Positions 1-7,981 of a DNA stretch of 33,529 bases are shown one piece after another; position 1 is the stretch's first letter; each line of letters opens with the position of its first letter. The notes beneath the pieces were generated by a model. That model had not been told where the DNA came from. It saw nothing but the letters and a program-made list of their open reading frames with translations, and ran no database searches. Source of the stretch: Streptomyces sp. JJ38 (GTDB lineage: Bacteria > Actinomycetota > Actinomycetes > Streptomycetales > Streptomycetaceae); the NCBI RefSeq assembly GCF_019303475.1, contig NZ_JABLSI010000051.1, positions 1 through 33,529 on the forward strand, given 5' to 3'. Both the position numbers and the translations under genes were made by a program.

Positions 1-1000
1 GGGCCGGTCCGGTGGCCGGCCCGGCCCCCGCGGCCCCGTCGGCGCCCGGGGAGCCTCCCGCGTCCCCGGAGCCGTGGCCGACCGCGGGCCCGTGCGCGTC
101 CCCGGAACCCCCGGAGGCGCCGCCCGGCGCGGGGGCGGCCGCGAGGGCGTCGGTCCCGGCCGACCCGAGCCCGGCCAGCAGCCCGGTGCTCACGGGCACC
201 AGGCCGAGCGCCACGAGCAGCCGCTCGGCGGGCACCAGCCCGGCCTCGTGCCCCGAGCAGACGGTGCACCCGCGGGCGTGCCGTGCCAGCCGCTTGCGCC
301 ACAGCGCTGAGGGACGCCCGTCCCAGGAGCCGAGCAGGTCCTGCAACAGCACGCAGCGCGGCACGGACGACAGCGCCCGCACCACCACCCGGGCGGTCTC
401 CAACTGGGCCTTCATCCGCTGCACCCGCACCGCCGTGTGCTGCGGCGAGAGCTCCATCGCCGCCGCCACCTCCGCCCGCGTCAACTCGCCCGCGGCCTCC
501 AGCCACCACAGCGAGAGCAGGGCGCGGTCGTCGTCGTCCAGCCAGCGGGTGGCCTCGGCCACCTCCTGCCGCTGCCCGGCCAGGCCCAGCCGGATGATCG
601 TCAGGTCGACGAAGTCGGCACCCGGGTCCGCGACGTCCCAGGCCTCCTGGAGCCCTAGCCCGCTCTCGTCCCGCGCGGCCTGCCGGCGCCGCCACAGGTC
701 GCGCACCCGGTTGGTGGCTATGGCGACCAGCCACGCCCGGAAGCGCTCCGGGTCGCGCAGGGTGCCGAGCCCCTGGAGGGCCCGCACGAACGTCTCCTGC
801 ACCACGTCGTCCACGTCCGCGTGCCCGTTCAGCGCCCGGCCCACCACGTTGTAGACGAGGGGCAGACAGGCGGCGACGAGCTCGTCCTGCGCCCTCTGGT
901 CACCCGCCTGAGCCGCCCTGACCACCGCGACGTCGCACTCGCTGCCCACACCCGCCCCACTTCCCCGGGCCGCGCCCGCTGCTGGCTGATTCTCCGACAC
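1..1000 (-). CDS. ECF-type sigma factor with C-terminal extension (partial, cut by left edge)
   Basis: This is an RNA polymerase sigma factor of the extracytoplasmic-function class. From the GTG at 1000, region 2 spans about residues 25-108 (DVDDVVQETFVRAL, then FRAWLVAIATNRVRDLWR). Region 4 spans about 150-205 (LTRAEVAAAMELSPQHTAVRVQRMK). After region 4 lies a segment with H241-x3-C245-x2-C248, the spacing of zinc-binding anti-sigma (ZAS) domains. A Gly/Ala/Pro-rich stretch then runs off the left edge without a stop. Long-tailed ECF factors with a built-in ZAS-like domain are known in actinobacteria (ECF53-like groups); assignment to that group is inferred. An in-frame GTG at 949 is an alternative start with somewhat more G-rich upstream sequence, and neither start has a strong ribosome site. 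The signal and target genes are not visible. Confidence 0.85.
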   Translation of the reverse strand, partial: MSENQPAAGAARGSGAGVGSECDVAVVRAAQAGDQRAQDELVAACLPLVYNVVGRALNGHADVDDVVQETFVRALQGLGTLRDPERFRAWLVAIATNRVRDLWRRRQAARDESGLGLQEAWDVADPGADFVDLTIIRLGLAGQRQEVAEATRWLDDDDRALLSLWWLEAAGELTRAEVAAAMELSPQHTAVRVQRMKAQLETARVVVRALSSVPRCVLLQDLLGSWDGRPSALWRKRLARHARGCTVCSGHEAGLVPAERLLVALGLVPVSTGLLAGLGSAGTDALAAAPAPGGASGGSGDAHGPAVGHGSGDAGGSPGADGAAGAGPATGPA

Positions 1001-1162
1001 AGGGGAGACCGCGCCGTGGTCCCCGCGATAACAGAAAATCCTCTGGTGACCGGAACTCGGCACCGGCGATGCTATGACTCACCTCGTGGAGACGGTGCCC
1101 GGCGTCCACGTAGGCTGACGCACCGGAGAACACGCGCGTTCGAGTACGGCGGAGAGCACCGA
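1001..1162. other. Divergent intergenic region between sigma factor and response regulator
   Basis: No gene was found in these 162 bases, which lie between a leftward sigma-factor gene and a rightward two-component operon and must hold both promoters. A GGAACT hexamer at about 1050 resembles an ECF -35 element, but no convincing -10 partner is visible. Hexamers of TANNNT type (TATGAC near 1074, TAGGCT near 1111) are candidate -10 elements for the rightward operon, without clear -35 boxes. Confidence 0.3.
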
Positions 1163-1837
1163 ATGACCGAAGTGGCCCCCCAGCGACTGCTGCGTGTCGT
1201 CATCGTCGACGACGAGGCGCTGATCAGATCCGGCTTCGCCATGATCCTCGGCACCGCCCCCGACCTGGACGTCGTCGCCACGGTGGCCGGCGCGGAGGCC
1301 GTCTCCACCGTCCGGCGGCTCGAACCCGACGCCGTGCTGCTCGACGTCCGGATGCCGGACGTCGACGGGCTCACCGTCCTGCGGCAGCTCAAGCGGCTGC
1401 CCCGGCCGCCGCACGTGGCCATGCTCACCACCTTCGACACCGACGAGTACCTCGGCGAGGCCCTGCACGCGGGCGCGGGCGGCTTCCTGCTCAAGGACAC
1501 CGAGCCGGACATGCTCATCCGGTCCGTGCGGGCCCTGGCCACCGGCGCGGGCTGCCTGTCGGAATCCGTGCTGCGGCGGCTGCGCGCCGACGGCTCCCGC
1601 AAGAACGTGCCCTCGGCCGCCCACGCCGTGGCTGCCCTGTCCGAGCGGGAGCGGCGCATCCTGGCCCTGCTCGGCCACGGCATGTCCAACGCCGAGATCG
1701 GCACCCGGCTCATGCTCAGCACCAGCACCGTGAAGGACCACGTCAGCGTCCTCCTGACCAAGCTGGGCGTCAGCAACCGGGTCCAGGCCGCGGTGGTCGC
1801 CGAACGTGCCGGACTGCTCACCCCGGAGGCATCGTGA
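1163..1837 (+). CDS. NarL/FixJ-family response regulator
   Basis: This is a 224-residue two-component DNA-binding response regulator. The N-terminal receiver domain (about residues 11-125) shows the acidic pair D16-D17, the phospho-acceptor D61 in LLDVRMPDVDG, a Thr in the MLTTFD segment and a conserved Lys in FLLKD. The C-terminal LuxR-type helix-turn-helix (about 157-215) has the usual LSERERRILALL...GMSNAEIGTRL...STVKDHVS pattern. The ATG at 1163 was chosen because GGAGAG lies 6-7 nt upstream and the protein then begins at normal family length. Its stop overlaps the start of the histidine kinase by 4 nt (GTGA), so the two are translationally coupled partners. Target genes cannot be told from the sequence. 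Confidence 0.93.
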   Translation: MTEVAPQRLLRVVIVDDEALIRSGFAMILGTAPDLDVVATVAGAEAVSTVRRLEPDAVLLDVRMPDVDGLTVLRQLKRLPRPPHVAMLTTFDTDEYLGEALHAGAGGFLLKDTEPDMLIRSVRALATGAGCLSESVLRRLRADGSRKNVPSAAHAVAALSERERRILALLGHGMSNAEIGTRLMLSTSTVKDHVSVLLTKLGVSNRVQAAVVAERAGLLTPEAS

Positions 1838-3036
1838 GGTTCTCCCCGACGGTCCGGGCCCGGGCCGTGGACGTCGGCCTGGCGGGTACGGCCGTGGTCG
1901 CGACCGTCCTGTACTACGACCGGCTCACCGAGTGGTCCTGCCTGCTCTCGCTGGCCGCGGCCGGTGCCCTGCTGCTGCGCCGCCGCTTCCCCCGCACCGT
2001 CTTCCTGATGACGTTGCCCGGGCTGCTCACCGGCGTCGCCCTCATCGCCGCGATGGTCGCGTTGGAGAACATCGTCCACGTCGAACGGCGCACGTGGCTC
2101 GTGCGGCTCGCCACCGCCTGCGTCGTGCTGGGAAGCTTCGTGCCCTGGCCGCTCCACCACCTGGTCGAGGCGACCCTGAGCGACAACGTGCAGGCCCTCA
2201 TCTACGCCCTCATGCTCGGCATCCTGCCCGCCGTCATCGGCCTGCTGCGGCAGACGCGGCACGACCTGTCCGCCCGCATCACCGAGCTGGCCACCGTCCG
2301 CGACCACGAGCGCGCCCTGCACGCGGAGACCGTCGTGGCCCGCGAGCGGGCCCGCATCGCCCGGGAGATGCACGACGTCGTCTCCCACCAGGCCAGCCTG
2401 ATCGCCGTGCAGGCCACCGCGCTGGAGCTGACCGCCGAACACGAGGCGACGCGCGAGGTCGCCGGCACCCTGCGCAAGTCCGCCGTCACCATCCTCCAGG
2501 AACTGCGCAGCATGGTCCTGGTGCTGCGCGCCTCCGGAGCGGGCCCCACGGAGCTGGCCCCCCAGCCCCGGCTGGCGGACCTGCCCCGTCTGGTGGAGGC
2601 CTCCGGCGTCCCGGCGACCCTGCACCTCGACACCCCTGCCGACGCGGTGCTGCCGGAAGGGGTCGAGCGCGCCGCCTACCGCACTGTCCAGGAGGCGCTG
2701 ACCAACGTGCGCAAGCACGCCCCGGGCGCGTCCACCACGGTGGACGTCGAGGTGGACGAGGAGCGGGTGCTCGTCCGCGTCCGCAACGGCCCGGCCACCC
2801 TCCCGCCGGAGGGGCTGCCCTCCGGCGGCCAGGGCATCGTCGGCCTCCAGGAGCGGGTGACGCTGCTGGGCGGGACGTTCGCCGCCGAGCGCACGCCCGA
2901 CGGCTTCACCGTCCGCGCCGTGCTCCCCCTCACCGACCCCGCGCCGCCCGAGACGCCCGCCGCCGCGCACGAGCGGCACCCCGTGGCCGTCACCGCCGAG
3001 CCCACATCGTCCGGGGCGCCACGGCGGCACCGCTGA
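1834..3036 (+). CDS. Sensor histidine kinase (HisKA_3 type)
   Basis: This 400-residue membrane histidine kinase is the partner of the response regulator just upstream. The N-terminal about 140 residues carry several hydrophobic segments (near 15-28, 35-48, 55-78, 88-105 and 120-138), so sensing is likely within or at the membrane. A short coiled segment follows, then the dimerisation/phospho-acceptor motif AREMHDVVSHQ with H180. The ATPase domain shows the N box (EALTNVRKHAPG) and the G box (GGQGIVGLQERV). This subfamily pairs with NarL-type regulators, as seen here. The GTG start at 1834 overlaps the regulator's stop and has GGAGG about 6 nt upstream. The last about 30 residues are Pro/Ala/His-rich and probably unstructured. 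The signal is unknown. Confidence 0.93.
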   Translation: MRFSPTVRARAVDVGLAGTAVVATVLYYDRLTEWSCLLSLAAAGALLLRRRFPRTVFLMTLPGLLTGVALIAAMVALENIVHVERRTWLVRLATACVVLGSFVPWPLHHLVEATLSDNVQALIYALMLGILPAVIGLLRQTRHDLSARITELATVRDHERALHAETVVARERARIAREMHDVVSHQASLIAVQATALELTAEHEATREVAGTLRKSAVTILQELRSMVLVLRASGAGPTELAPQPRLADLPRLVEASGVPATLHLDTPADAVLPEGVERAAYRTVQEALTNVRKHAPGASTTVDVEVDEERVLVRVRNGPATLPPEGLPSGGQGIVGLQERVTLLGGTFAAERTPDGFTVRAVLPLTDPAPPETPAAAHERHPVAVTAEPTSSGAPRRHR

Positions 3037-3084
3037 CCCGTGGCCCAGCCGAACGGGGACCGGCTCACGACGGCGAGCGCGGTA

Positions 3085-3101
3085 CTCGCCGCGGCGGCGA
3101 G
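3085..3101 (+). terminator. Possible terminator hairpin after the two-component operon
   Basis: A perfect 7-bp stem (CTCGCCG / CGGCGAG) with a 3-nt loop lies about 50 nt after the kinase stop and before the convergent hydrolase gene. There is no T-run, which is common in this G+C range. The call rests on the stem and its position only. The rest of 3037-3278 shows no gene. Confidence 0.35.
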
Positions 3102-3278
3102 GAGCAGGAACGGTCGGTCTCGAAGCGCCGGTCCCACCCCGCCGCGCCGGGGCCGCCGCGGGGTATGGGCGTCGTCACGTCCGCCCCTTCTCCCCGCTCC
3201 GGCGCCCGGTCTCCCCGGCTCGACACCGGAACCGGGCGCCGGGGCCGAGTGCGCGCGGTCGTGCGGCGGATGCTCCGC

Positions 3279-4190
3279 TCATGCCAGGGCGCCCGAGGGC
3301 CGTGCGGGCACCGTCGCGCCGGCCGGGTGCGGCGTTCGGCAGAACGGCAGCTCGCGGACGTCGCCGCCGCCGAAGTGCGTCAGCAGCAGCCGGCAGTACT
3401 CGGCGTCCCGCTGGAGGTGCACGCAGTGGTCGGCCTCGGTGATCACGACGCTGCGGCCCCTCGGGTAGGTGGCGGCCAGCCGCCGCCCGTGCACCGACGG
3501 CGTCGCCCCGTCGTGCTCGCCGGTGAACATCACGGCCGGCACGTCCGGAACGGGGTCCGGGTACACCATCCGTGCGAGCCGCAGCCGGCGGAGGTTGTCG
3601 ATCATCTTCGCCCTCGCGTCGTCGGAGGCGCGCAGGAAGTCGACAGTCAGCAGGCGTCGCACCGGTTCGCCCCGGCGGACTGCCCGCTCCGGGACGCGCG
3701 GGCTGAGGGAGTCCACCATGCGCTCGGCGAACGCCGCGAGCGCGCCGGCCGTCAGCAGCCTCTCCAGCTCCTCCAGGTCGTCCGCCTGCTCCGGCGCCAA
3801 CGGCCCGGCGACGCCGCTGAGCGCGAGCGAGGCCACGGCGGCGGGGTGGCGCTGCGCCAGCCGCTGGCCGATCAGCGCCCCGAAGGACGCGCCGACCACG
3901 TGGCAGGGACCCGCGCCCGTGTGCTCGATGACCCGGTGCGCGGCGTCGGCCAGCAGGTCCGTCCCGATCGACGGGGACAGCGCGTCCGCGCCACCCCACC
4001 CGGGAAGATCGACGGTGATGACGGTGGCGGCCCGGCCCAGCAGCGTCTCGTGCCGCCGCCAGGAGTACATGTCCTGGAAGGCGCCCCCGATCAGCAGCAC
4101 CGGAGCCAGCCTCGGTCTCGGGTGCGGCACCACGCGACAGCCGTAGGCGTATCCCTGGTGGCGCAGCGTGTGAACGAGCTGTTCGGGCAC
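3279..4190 (-). CDS. Alpha/beta-fold hydrolase
   Basis: This is a 303-residue alpha/beta hydrolase of unknown substrate. The catalytic triad can be read: nucleophile S102 in GASFG (the GxSxG elbow), acid D227 in TGEHDGAT, and H255 in TEADHCVH. The motif LIGGAFQDMYSW early in the protein supplies the oxyanion region. The reading frame stays open upstream to 4457, but that stretch is Arg/Pro-rich, overlaps the end of ku and looks non-coding. The GTG at 4190 (VPEQLVHTL) was therefore chosen, although its ribosome site (GTGGGA) is close and weak. Four cysteines are present but no signal peptide, so it is probably cytoplasmic. It stands alone, convergent with the two-component operon. Peroxidase-, esterase- or biosynthesis-related roles cannot be told apart from sequence. 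Confidence 0.8.
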   Translation of the reverse strand: MPEQLVHTLRHQGYAYGCRVVPHPRPRLAPVLLIGGAFQDMYSWRRHETLLGRAATVITVDLPGWGGADALSPSIGTDLLADAAHRVIEHTGAGPCHVVGASFGALIGQRLAQRHPAAVASLALSGVAGPLAPEQADDLEELERLLTAGALAAFAERMVDSLSPRVPERAVRRGEPVRRLLTVDFLRASDDARAKMIDNLRRLRLARMVYPDPVPDVPAVMFTGEHDGATPSVHGRRLAATYPRGRSVVITEADHCVHLQRDAEYCRLLLTHFGGGDVRELPFCRTPHPAGATVPARPSGALA

Positions 4191-4304
4191 TTCCCACCGC
4201 TTTCGACGACGACATCCCCGCGCGTACGCGGCCGGCGGACGCCGACGTGCCCGGGGCGGCCGGGTTCGTTCGCGCGTCCCGACCGGCCAACGAGCGCCCT
4301 CGGC

Positions 4305-4326
4305 CGGGGTGCCCGGCCGCACCCCG
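4305..4326 (-). terminator. Terminator hairpin downstream of ku
   Basis: A perfect 8-bp stem (CGGGGTGC / GCACCCCG) with a 6-nt loop lies about 90 nt past the ku stop on the minus strand, in a 226-bp gap before the hydrolase gene. Position and stem support a terminator or at least a transcript end for ku. No T-run follows. The rest of 4191-4416 shows no gene. Confidence 0.45.
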
Positions 4327-4416
4327 AACGGAGGAACTAGTCGTACAGGAGCGTGTGCGCGACCGGCTCTCCTCTCGGTGCCGACGTGTGCGCCCCGGCG
4401 GCCGTCCTCACGCGGC

Positions 4417-5382
4417 TCAGGCGGCCTGCTCGGTGAGCGCGTCGAGGAGCTCGTCACGGCTCATCTTCGAGCGTCCCCTCACGCCCGCCTCGGCGGCTCG
4501 GTGGTACAGCTCGTCCTTGGTCAGCCCGGCCAGCTCGTCCCGGCCGTCCCGTCCCGCCCGCTTCCCGCCGGCCGCCCGCTCCCCGCCCAGCTTCCGGCGG
4601 CCGGAGCGGGCCTGCCTGACGCTGCGTTCCAGGGCGTCCATGAGGTCGACGACGTTGGTGGGCCGCGGTGCCTCCTCCGCCCGGACGACCTCCTCGCCCT
4701 TGACCTTCGCCTCGATCAGCCGCAGCACGCGCTCCTCGTAGGTGTCGTGGTAGTCCTCGGGCCGCCATTCGACGGCCATGGCGTCGACGAGCTGCCGGGC
4801 CGTGCGCAGCTTGCGCCGCTCGGGGCGGGCCTCGCCCGGCAGCGCGGGAAGCTCCTCGTGCGGGTCGCGGACCTCGTCGGCCCAGTGCAGGGTGTGCAGG
4901 GCGAGCACGTCGCCGTGGGCCCGGACGGCGACGAGGTGTTCCCTGCCGCGCATCGTGACCGTGGCGATCCCGGCCCGGCCGGCCTCGGCCAGCGCGCCGC
5001 GCAGCAGCGCGTACACGTCGCCGTACGCGTCCTCGCGCGGCGCGAGGTAGTACGTGTTCGCGAAGTAGACGGGCTCCACCTCGGCCAGGTCCACGAACCC
5101 CTGGACGTCGATCAGCTGGGACTTGCCCGGGGCGATCTCCTCCAGCTCGTCCCGCTCCACGACGACGTACTCGCCCTCGGAGACCTCGTAGCCCTTGACG
5201 ATGTCGTCGTAGTCCACCTCCTCGCCGGTGCGCTCGTTGACGCGCTTGCGCCGCACCCGGTCGGAAGTGCCGCGCTCGAGCTGCCGGAAGTGCACGGTGT
5301 GGTCCTCGGTGGCCGTGTAGAGCCGCACCGGCAGGGTGACCAGCCCGAAGGACAGCACTCCACTCCACATGGGCCGTGCCAT
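4417..5382 (-). CDS. ku: Ku protein, non-homologous end joining
   Basis: Bacterial Ku forms a homodimeric ring that binds double-strand DNA ends and recruits LigD-type ligases. The 321-residue protein starts with the typical Ku N-terminus (MARPMWSGVLSFGLVTLPVR) and keeps the beta-barrel core with VDYDDIVKGYE and the YYLAPRED and LVDAMAVEW segments. After the core comes a basic linker (about 255-285, RRKLGGERAAGGKRAGRDGR) and a C-terminal module (LTKDELYHRAAEAGVRGRSK, then MSRDELLDAL) that resembles Rho_N/SAP-like helical DNA-binding modules. Such extensions are known in actinobacterial Ku proteins. The ATG at 5382 has GGGGAGT upstream at good spacing. It diverges from the enolase-family gene, with the ligase genes beyond. 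Confidence 0.95.
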   Translation of the reverse strand: MARPMWSGVLSFGLVTLPVRLYTATEDHTVHFRQLERGTSDRVRRKRVNERTGEEVDYDDIVKGYEVSEGEYVVVERDELEEIAPGKSQLIDVQGFVDLAEVEPVYFANTYYLAPREDAYGDVYALLRGALAEAGRAGIATVTMRGREHLVAVRAHGDVLALHTLHWADEVRDPHEELPALPGEARPERRKLRTARQLVDAMAVEWRPEDYHDTYEERVLRLIEAKVKGEEVVRAEEAPRPTNVVDLMDALERSVRQARSGRRKLGGERAAGGKRAGRDGRDELAGLTKDELYHRAAEAGVRGRSKMSRDELLDALTEQAA

Positions 5383-5469
5383 GACGACTCCCCGCCGTGG
5401 GAACGTGTTCGGACACCGGCGGCGGGTACCCGCGCACGCGTGACACTCACCCCCAGCGGCGGAGTTCCC
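5383..5469. promoter_or_regulatory. Divergent ku / enolase-family promoter region
   Basis: These 87 bases separate the ku start (-) from the chosen start of the enolase-family gene (+), so promoters for both directions should lie here. A small inverted repeat, GTGT-TCGG-ACAC, sits at about 5405-5416. No convincing -35/-10 pair is visible. Confidence 0.35.
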
Positions 5470-6564
5470 GTGCGGGCACCGGTCGAGCAGGTGCGCACCT
5501 ACGCGTGGACCATCCCGACCACCCGCCCGGAGTCCGACGCCACGCTCAGTTGGGACGCCACGACCGTGGTCGTCGTCGAGGTCAAGGCGCTCGGCGCCAT
5601 CGGCACCGGCTGGACCTACGGGCACGAGGCCGTCGCCACCCTCGTCGACGACGTGCTGGCCGGGATCGTGCGCCGCTCGGACGCGCTCAGCCCGGGACGG
5701 ACCTGGACGGCGATGCTGCACGCCTGCCGGAACATCGGCGTTCCCGGAGTGGCGGCCATGGCCGCCTCCGCCGTCGACACCGCGCTGTGGGACCTCAAGG
5801 CGCGGCTCCTGGGCGTTCCGCTGGTCACCGCGCTGGACGCGGTGCACGAGGTCGTGCCCGTCTACGGCAGCGGCGGTTTCACGTCGTGGTCGGACGCCGA
5901 GAACGCCGCCCAGCTCACCGAGTGGCTGCGGCAGGGCATCCCCCGGGTGAAGATCAAGGTGGGCCGGGACCCGGCGGCCGACCCGGCCCGGCTGCGCTCG
6001 GCCCGTTCGGTGGTCGGGCCGGAGACCGAGCTGTACGTGGACGCAGGCGGCGGCTACTCCCGCAAGGACGCCCTGAGCTGGGCCGGGTACTTCGCCGACC
6101 AGGGGGTGCGCTGGCTGCAGGAGCCGGTCAGCTCCGACGACCTGGAGGGCCTGCGGCTGCTGCGGGACCGGGCCCCCGGCGGGCTGGAGATCGCGGCCGG
6201 AGAGTACGGCTTCGGACTGCCCCACTTCCGGCGGATGCTGGAGGCCGGGGCGGTGGACTGCCTGGTGGCGGACGTCACCCGCTGCGGCGGATTCACCGGG
6301 TTCCGGCGTGTGGCCGCCCTGTGCGACGCCCGGGGCGTCAGCCTGTCCGCCCACGGCGCGCCGCAGCTCAGCGCGCACGCCTGCGCGGCGGTGTGGCACC
6401 TGCGTCACCTGGAGTATTTCCACGACCACGTCCGTATCGAGGAACTGTTGTTCGACGGAGTGCTGCGGCCGGAGTCCGGCGGAGTGCTGCGCCCGGACCG
6501 CGCGCGCCGCGGTCACGGGCTCACGCTGGTCCCGGGCCGGGTCGCGCGTTACCGCGTGCGCTGA
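5470..6564 (+). CDS. Enolase-superfamily enzyme, mandelate racemase subgroup
   Basis: This 364-residue enzyme is built like the mandelate racemase/muconate lactonizing group, which abstract a proton alpha to a carboxylate using Mg2+. A capping domain (about 1-125) precedes the barrel. Visible catalytic positions are K161-I-K163 on strand 2, metal ligands D191, E218 and E245, D268 on strand 6 and H295 on strand 7. The KxK pair plus His-Asp dyad is the mandelate racemase arrangement, so acid-sugar dehydration or racemisation is possible; the substrate is unknown. The GTG at 5470 was chosen for its strong ribosome site (GGCGGAG, 5 nt away); an in-frame GTG lies at 5440. It sits between ku and the ligase genes, 17 nt before the next gene, with no obvious link to DNA repair. 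Confidence 0.88.
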   Translation: MRAPVEQVRTYAWTIPTTRPESDATLSWDATTVVVVEVKALGAIGTGWTYGHEAVATLVDDVLAGIVRRSDALSPGRTWTAMLHACRNIGVPGVAAMAASAVDTALWDLKARLLGVPLVTALDAVHEVVPVYGSGGFTSWSDAENAAQLTEWLRQGIPRVKIKVGRDPAADPARLRSARSVVGPETELYVDAGGGYSRKDALSWAGYFADQGVRWLQEPVSSDDLEGLRLLRDRAPGGLEIAAGEYGFGLPHFRRMLEAGAVDCLVADVTRCGGFTGFRRVAALCDARGVSLSAHGAPQLSAHACAAVWHLRHLEYFHDHVRIEELLFDGVLRPESGGVLRPDRARRGHGLTLVPGRVARYRVR

Positions 6565-6581
6565 ACGGAGGGAGGAGTCCC

Positions 6582-6974
6582 ATGGCAGGCAGGCGCGGGA
6601 CGGCGGACGACTCGCATGCGGAGTACCGCGCGTTCGAGGGCGTCATCGCCGAGGGCGGGGACGGCGCGGGCGCCGGGACCGTCTGGGACGAGTGCGCCTC
6701 CGAGAACCTCAGCACGGACGAGGGCGGCGAGCCGGTCCCGCGCGCCGAGGCGCTGGAGCGCGGGCTCGTCTTCTTCCGGCTGGCGGGCCGGAAGCTGCAC
6801 GGCGGCTACGCGCCCACCCGCGTCCGCGGCGGTGAGCTGCCCGTCTGGCTGCTGGTCAGGCGGGCCGACCGGGATGTCTCGCGGGCCGGCGCCCCCGACC
6901 CGGGGCGGGGGCGCCCGGCACGTACCGGGCGCCCCCCGCGGCAGGTGGCCGAGGAGGCGGGGGAGCGGCCGTGA
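6582..6974 (+). CDS. Truncated LigD 3'-phosphoesterase (PE) domain protein
   Basis: This 130-residue protein matches the C-terminal half of the LigD phosphoesterase domain, which trims 3'-phosphates and ribonucleotides at broken ends. Visible PE features are EYRAFEGVIAEG, the AGTVWDE strand, ALERGLVFFRLAGRKLHGGY, and WLLVRRADRD. The N-terminal half, which normally carries the first metal-binding His and Asp residues, is absent. The His and Tyr of the normal DHPLEY motif appear as H12 and Y15, one residue closer together than usual. The last about 30 residues are a low-complexity Arg/Pro/Gly tail. The ATG at 6582 has an excellent ribosome site (GGAGGGAGGAG). It overlaps the ligase start by 4 nt. 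It is expressed in principle but probably not catalytic in the normal way. Confidence 0.75.
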   Translation: MAGRRGTADDSHAEYRAFEGVIAEGGDGAGAGTVWDECASENLSTDEGGEPVPRAEALERGLVFFRLAGRKLHGGYAPTRVRGGELPVWLLVRRADRDVSRAGAPDPGRGRPARTGRPPRQVAEEAGERP

Positions 6975-7981
6975 GCGGCCTCCTGGACCGGCTCCCGGAC
7001 CGCCACCGCCGGCTGCTGCGCCCCGCCCCGGAGCATCCGGGCCCGCCCATGCTCGCCGTGCTCAGCGACCGCCGCTCCTTCAGCGACGCCTGGCTCTTCG
7101 AGCGCAAGTTGGACGGCGTGCGGCTGCTGGCCGAGCGGTACGGGGACGAGGCCCGGCTGCTCTCCCGGAACGGCGAACGGCGAGACGACACGTACCCGGA
7201 GATCGTGGAGGCCCTGGCCGGGCAGCGCCGTCAGGACTTCACGGTGGACGGGGAGCTCGTCGCGCTGCGGGGCGGGCGCACGGACTTCGCCCTGCTCCAG
7301 CAGCGCATGGGGATCAGCCGCCCGCGCGCGGCCCGGGCCAGCGGCATCGCCGTCCTGTACTACGTCTTCGACCTGCTGAGCCTGGACGGCACCGACATCC
7401 GTCGGCTGCCGCTGCGCGTCCGCAAGTCCCTCCTGCGCGACGCGCTCGACTTCCGTCCCCCGCTGCGCTTCACCGTCCACCGCAACCGGAACGGCCAGGA
7501 CCTGCTGGCCGACGCCTGCGCCCGCGGCTGGGAGGGGCTGATCGCCAAACGGGCCGACGCCGCCTACGTCCCGCGCCGATCCCCGGACTGGCTCAAGCTC
7601 AAGTGCGCCCAGGGGCAGGAGCTCGTCATCGCCGGCTTCACCGAGGCGTCCGGCAGCCGGGCGGGCTTCGGCTCCCTGCTGCTCGGCTATTACGAGGACG
7701 ACCGGCTGCGCTACGCCGGCAAAGTCGGCACCGGCTTCGACCACCGCACCCTGCGCACCCTGCGCGAGCGGCTCGACGGCCTGCGACGTGAGCGCTCGCC
7801 CTTCTCCGACTCCGTGCGCGAACGCGGCGCGCGCTGGGTGCGCCCCGAACTGGTCGCGGAGGTCGGCTTCACGGAGTGGACCACCGCCGGACGGCTGCGG
7901 CACCCCCGCTACCTGGGACTGCGCGACGACAGGGCGGCCCGCGACGTGCGCCGCGAACGCCCCACGGGGAGGACCCGATAA
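6971..7981 (+). CDS. ligD: ATP-dependent DNA ligase (LigD ligase domain, stand-alone)
   Basis: This 336-residue enzyme seals DNA nicks and is the expected partner of Ku in NHEJ. The nucleotidyltransferase domain has the AMP-accepting lysine K46 in KLDG, motif III-like DGELVAL, motif IV EGLIAKR and motif V WLKLKC. An OB-fold domain follows (LVIAGFTEASGSRAGFGSLL through FTEWTTAGRLRHP). The size equals the ligase domain of multidomain LigD, so this is a split version. The GTG at 6971 overlaps the stop of the PE fragment by 4 nt and has G-rich ribosome-site sequence upstream. Its TAA stop lies where a downstream polymerase start would normally overlap. All key residues visible are intact, so it is likely active. 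Confidence 0.93.
   Translation: MSGLLDRLPDRHRRLLRPAPEHPGPPMLAVLSDRRSFSDAWLFERKLDGVRLLAERYGDEARLLSRNGERRDDTYPEIVEALAGQRRQDFTVDGELVALRGGRTDFALLQQRMGISRPRAARASGIAVLYYVFDLLSLDGTDIRRLPLRVRKSLLRDALDFRPPLRFTVHRNRNGQDLLADACARGWEGLIAKRADAAYVPRRSPDWLKLKCAQGQELVIAGFTEASGSRAGFGSLLLGYYEDDRLRYAGKVGTGFDHRTLRTLRERLDGLRRERSPFSDSVRERGARWVRPELVAEVGFTEWTTAGRLRHPRYLGLRDDRAARDVRRERPTGRTR

Noticed and set aside
12..854. Plus-strand open frame over the sigma-factor gene
   Set aside because: The translation is Ser/Arg/Pro-rich without domains; the minus strand has clear sigma regions 2 and 4.
1072..3030. Long open frame on the minus strand opposite the two-component genes
   Set aside because: It is a shadow of biased third positions in a G+C-rich genome; the translation is low-complexity Gly/Arg/Gln with no domain.
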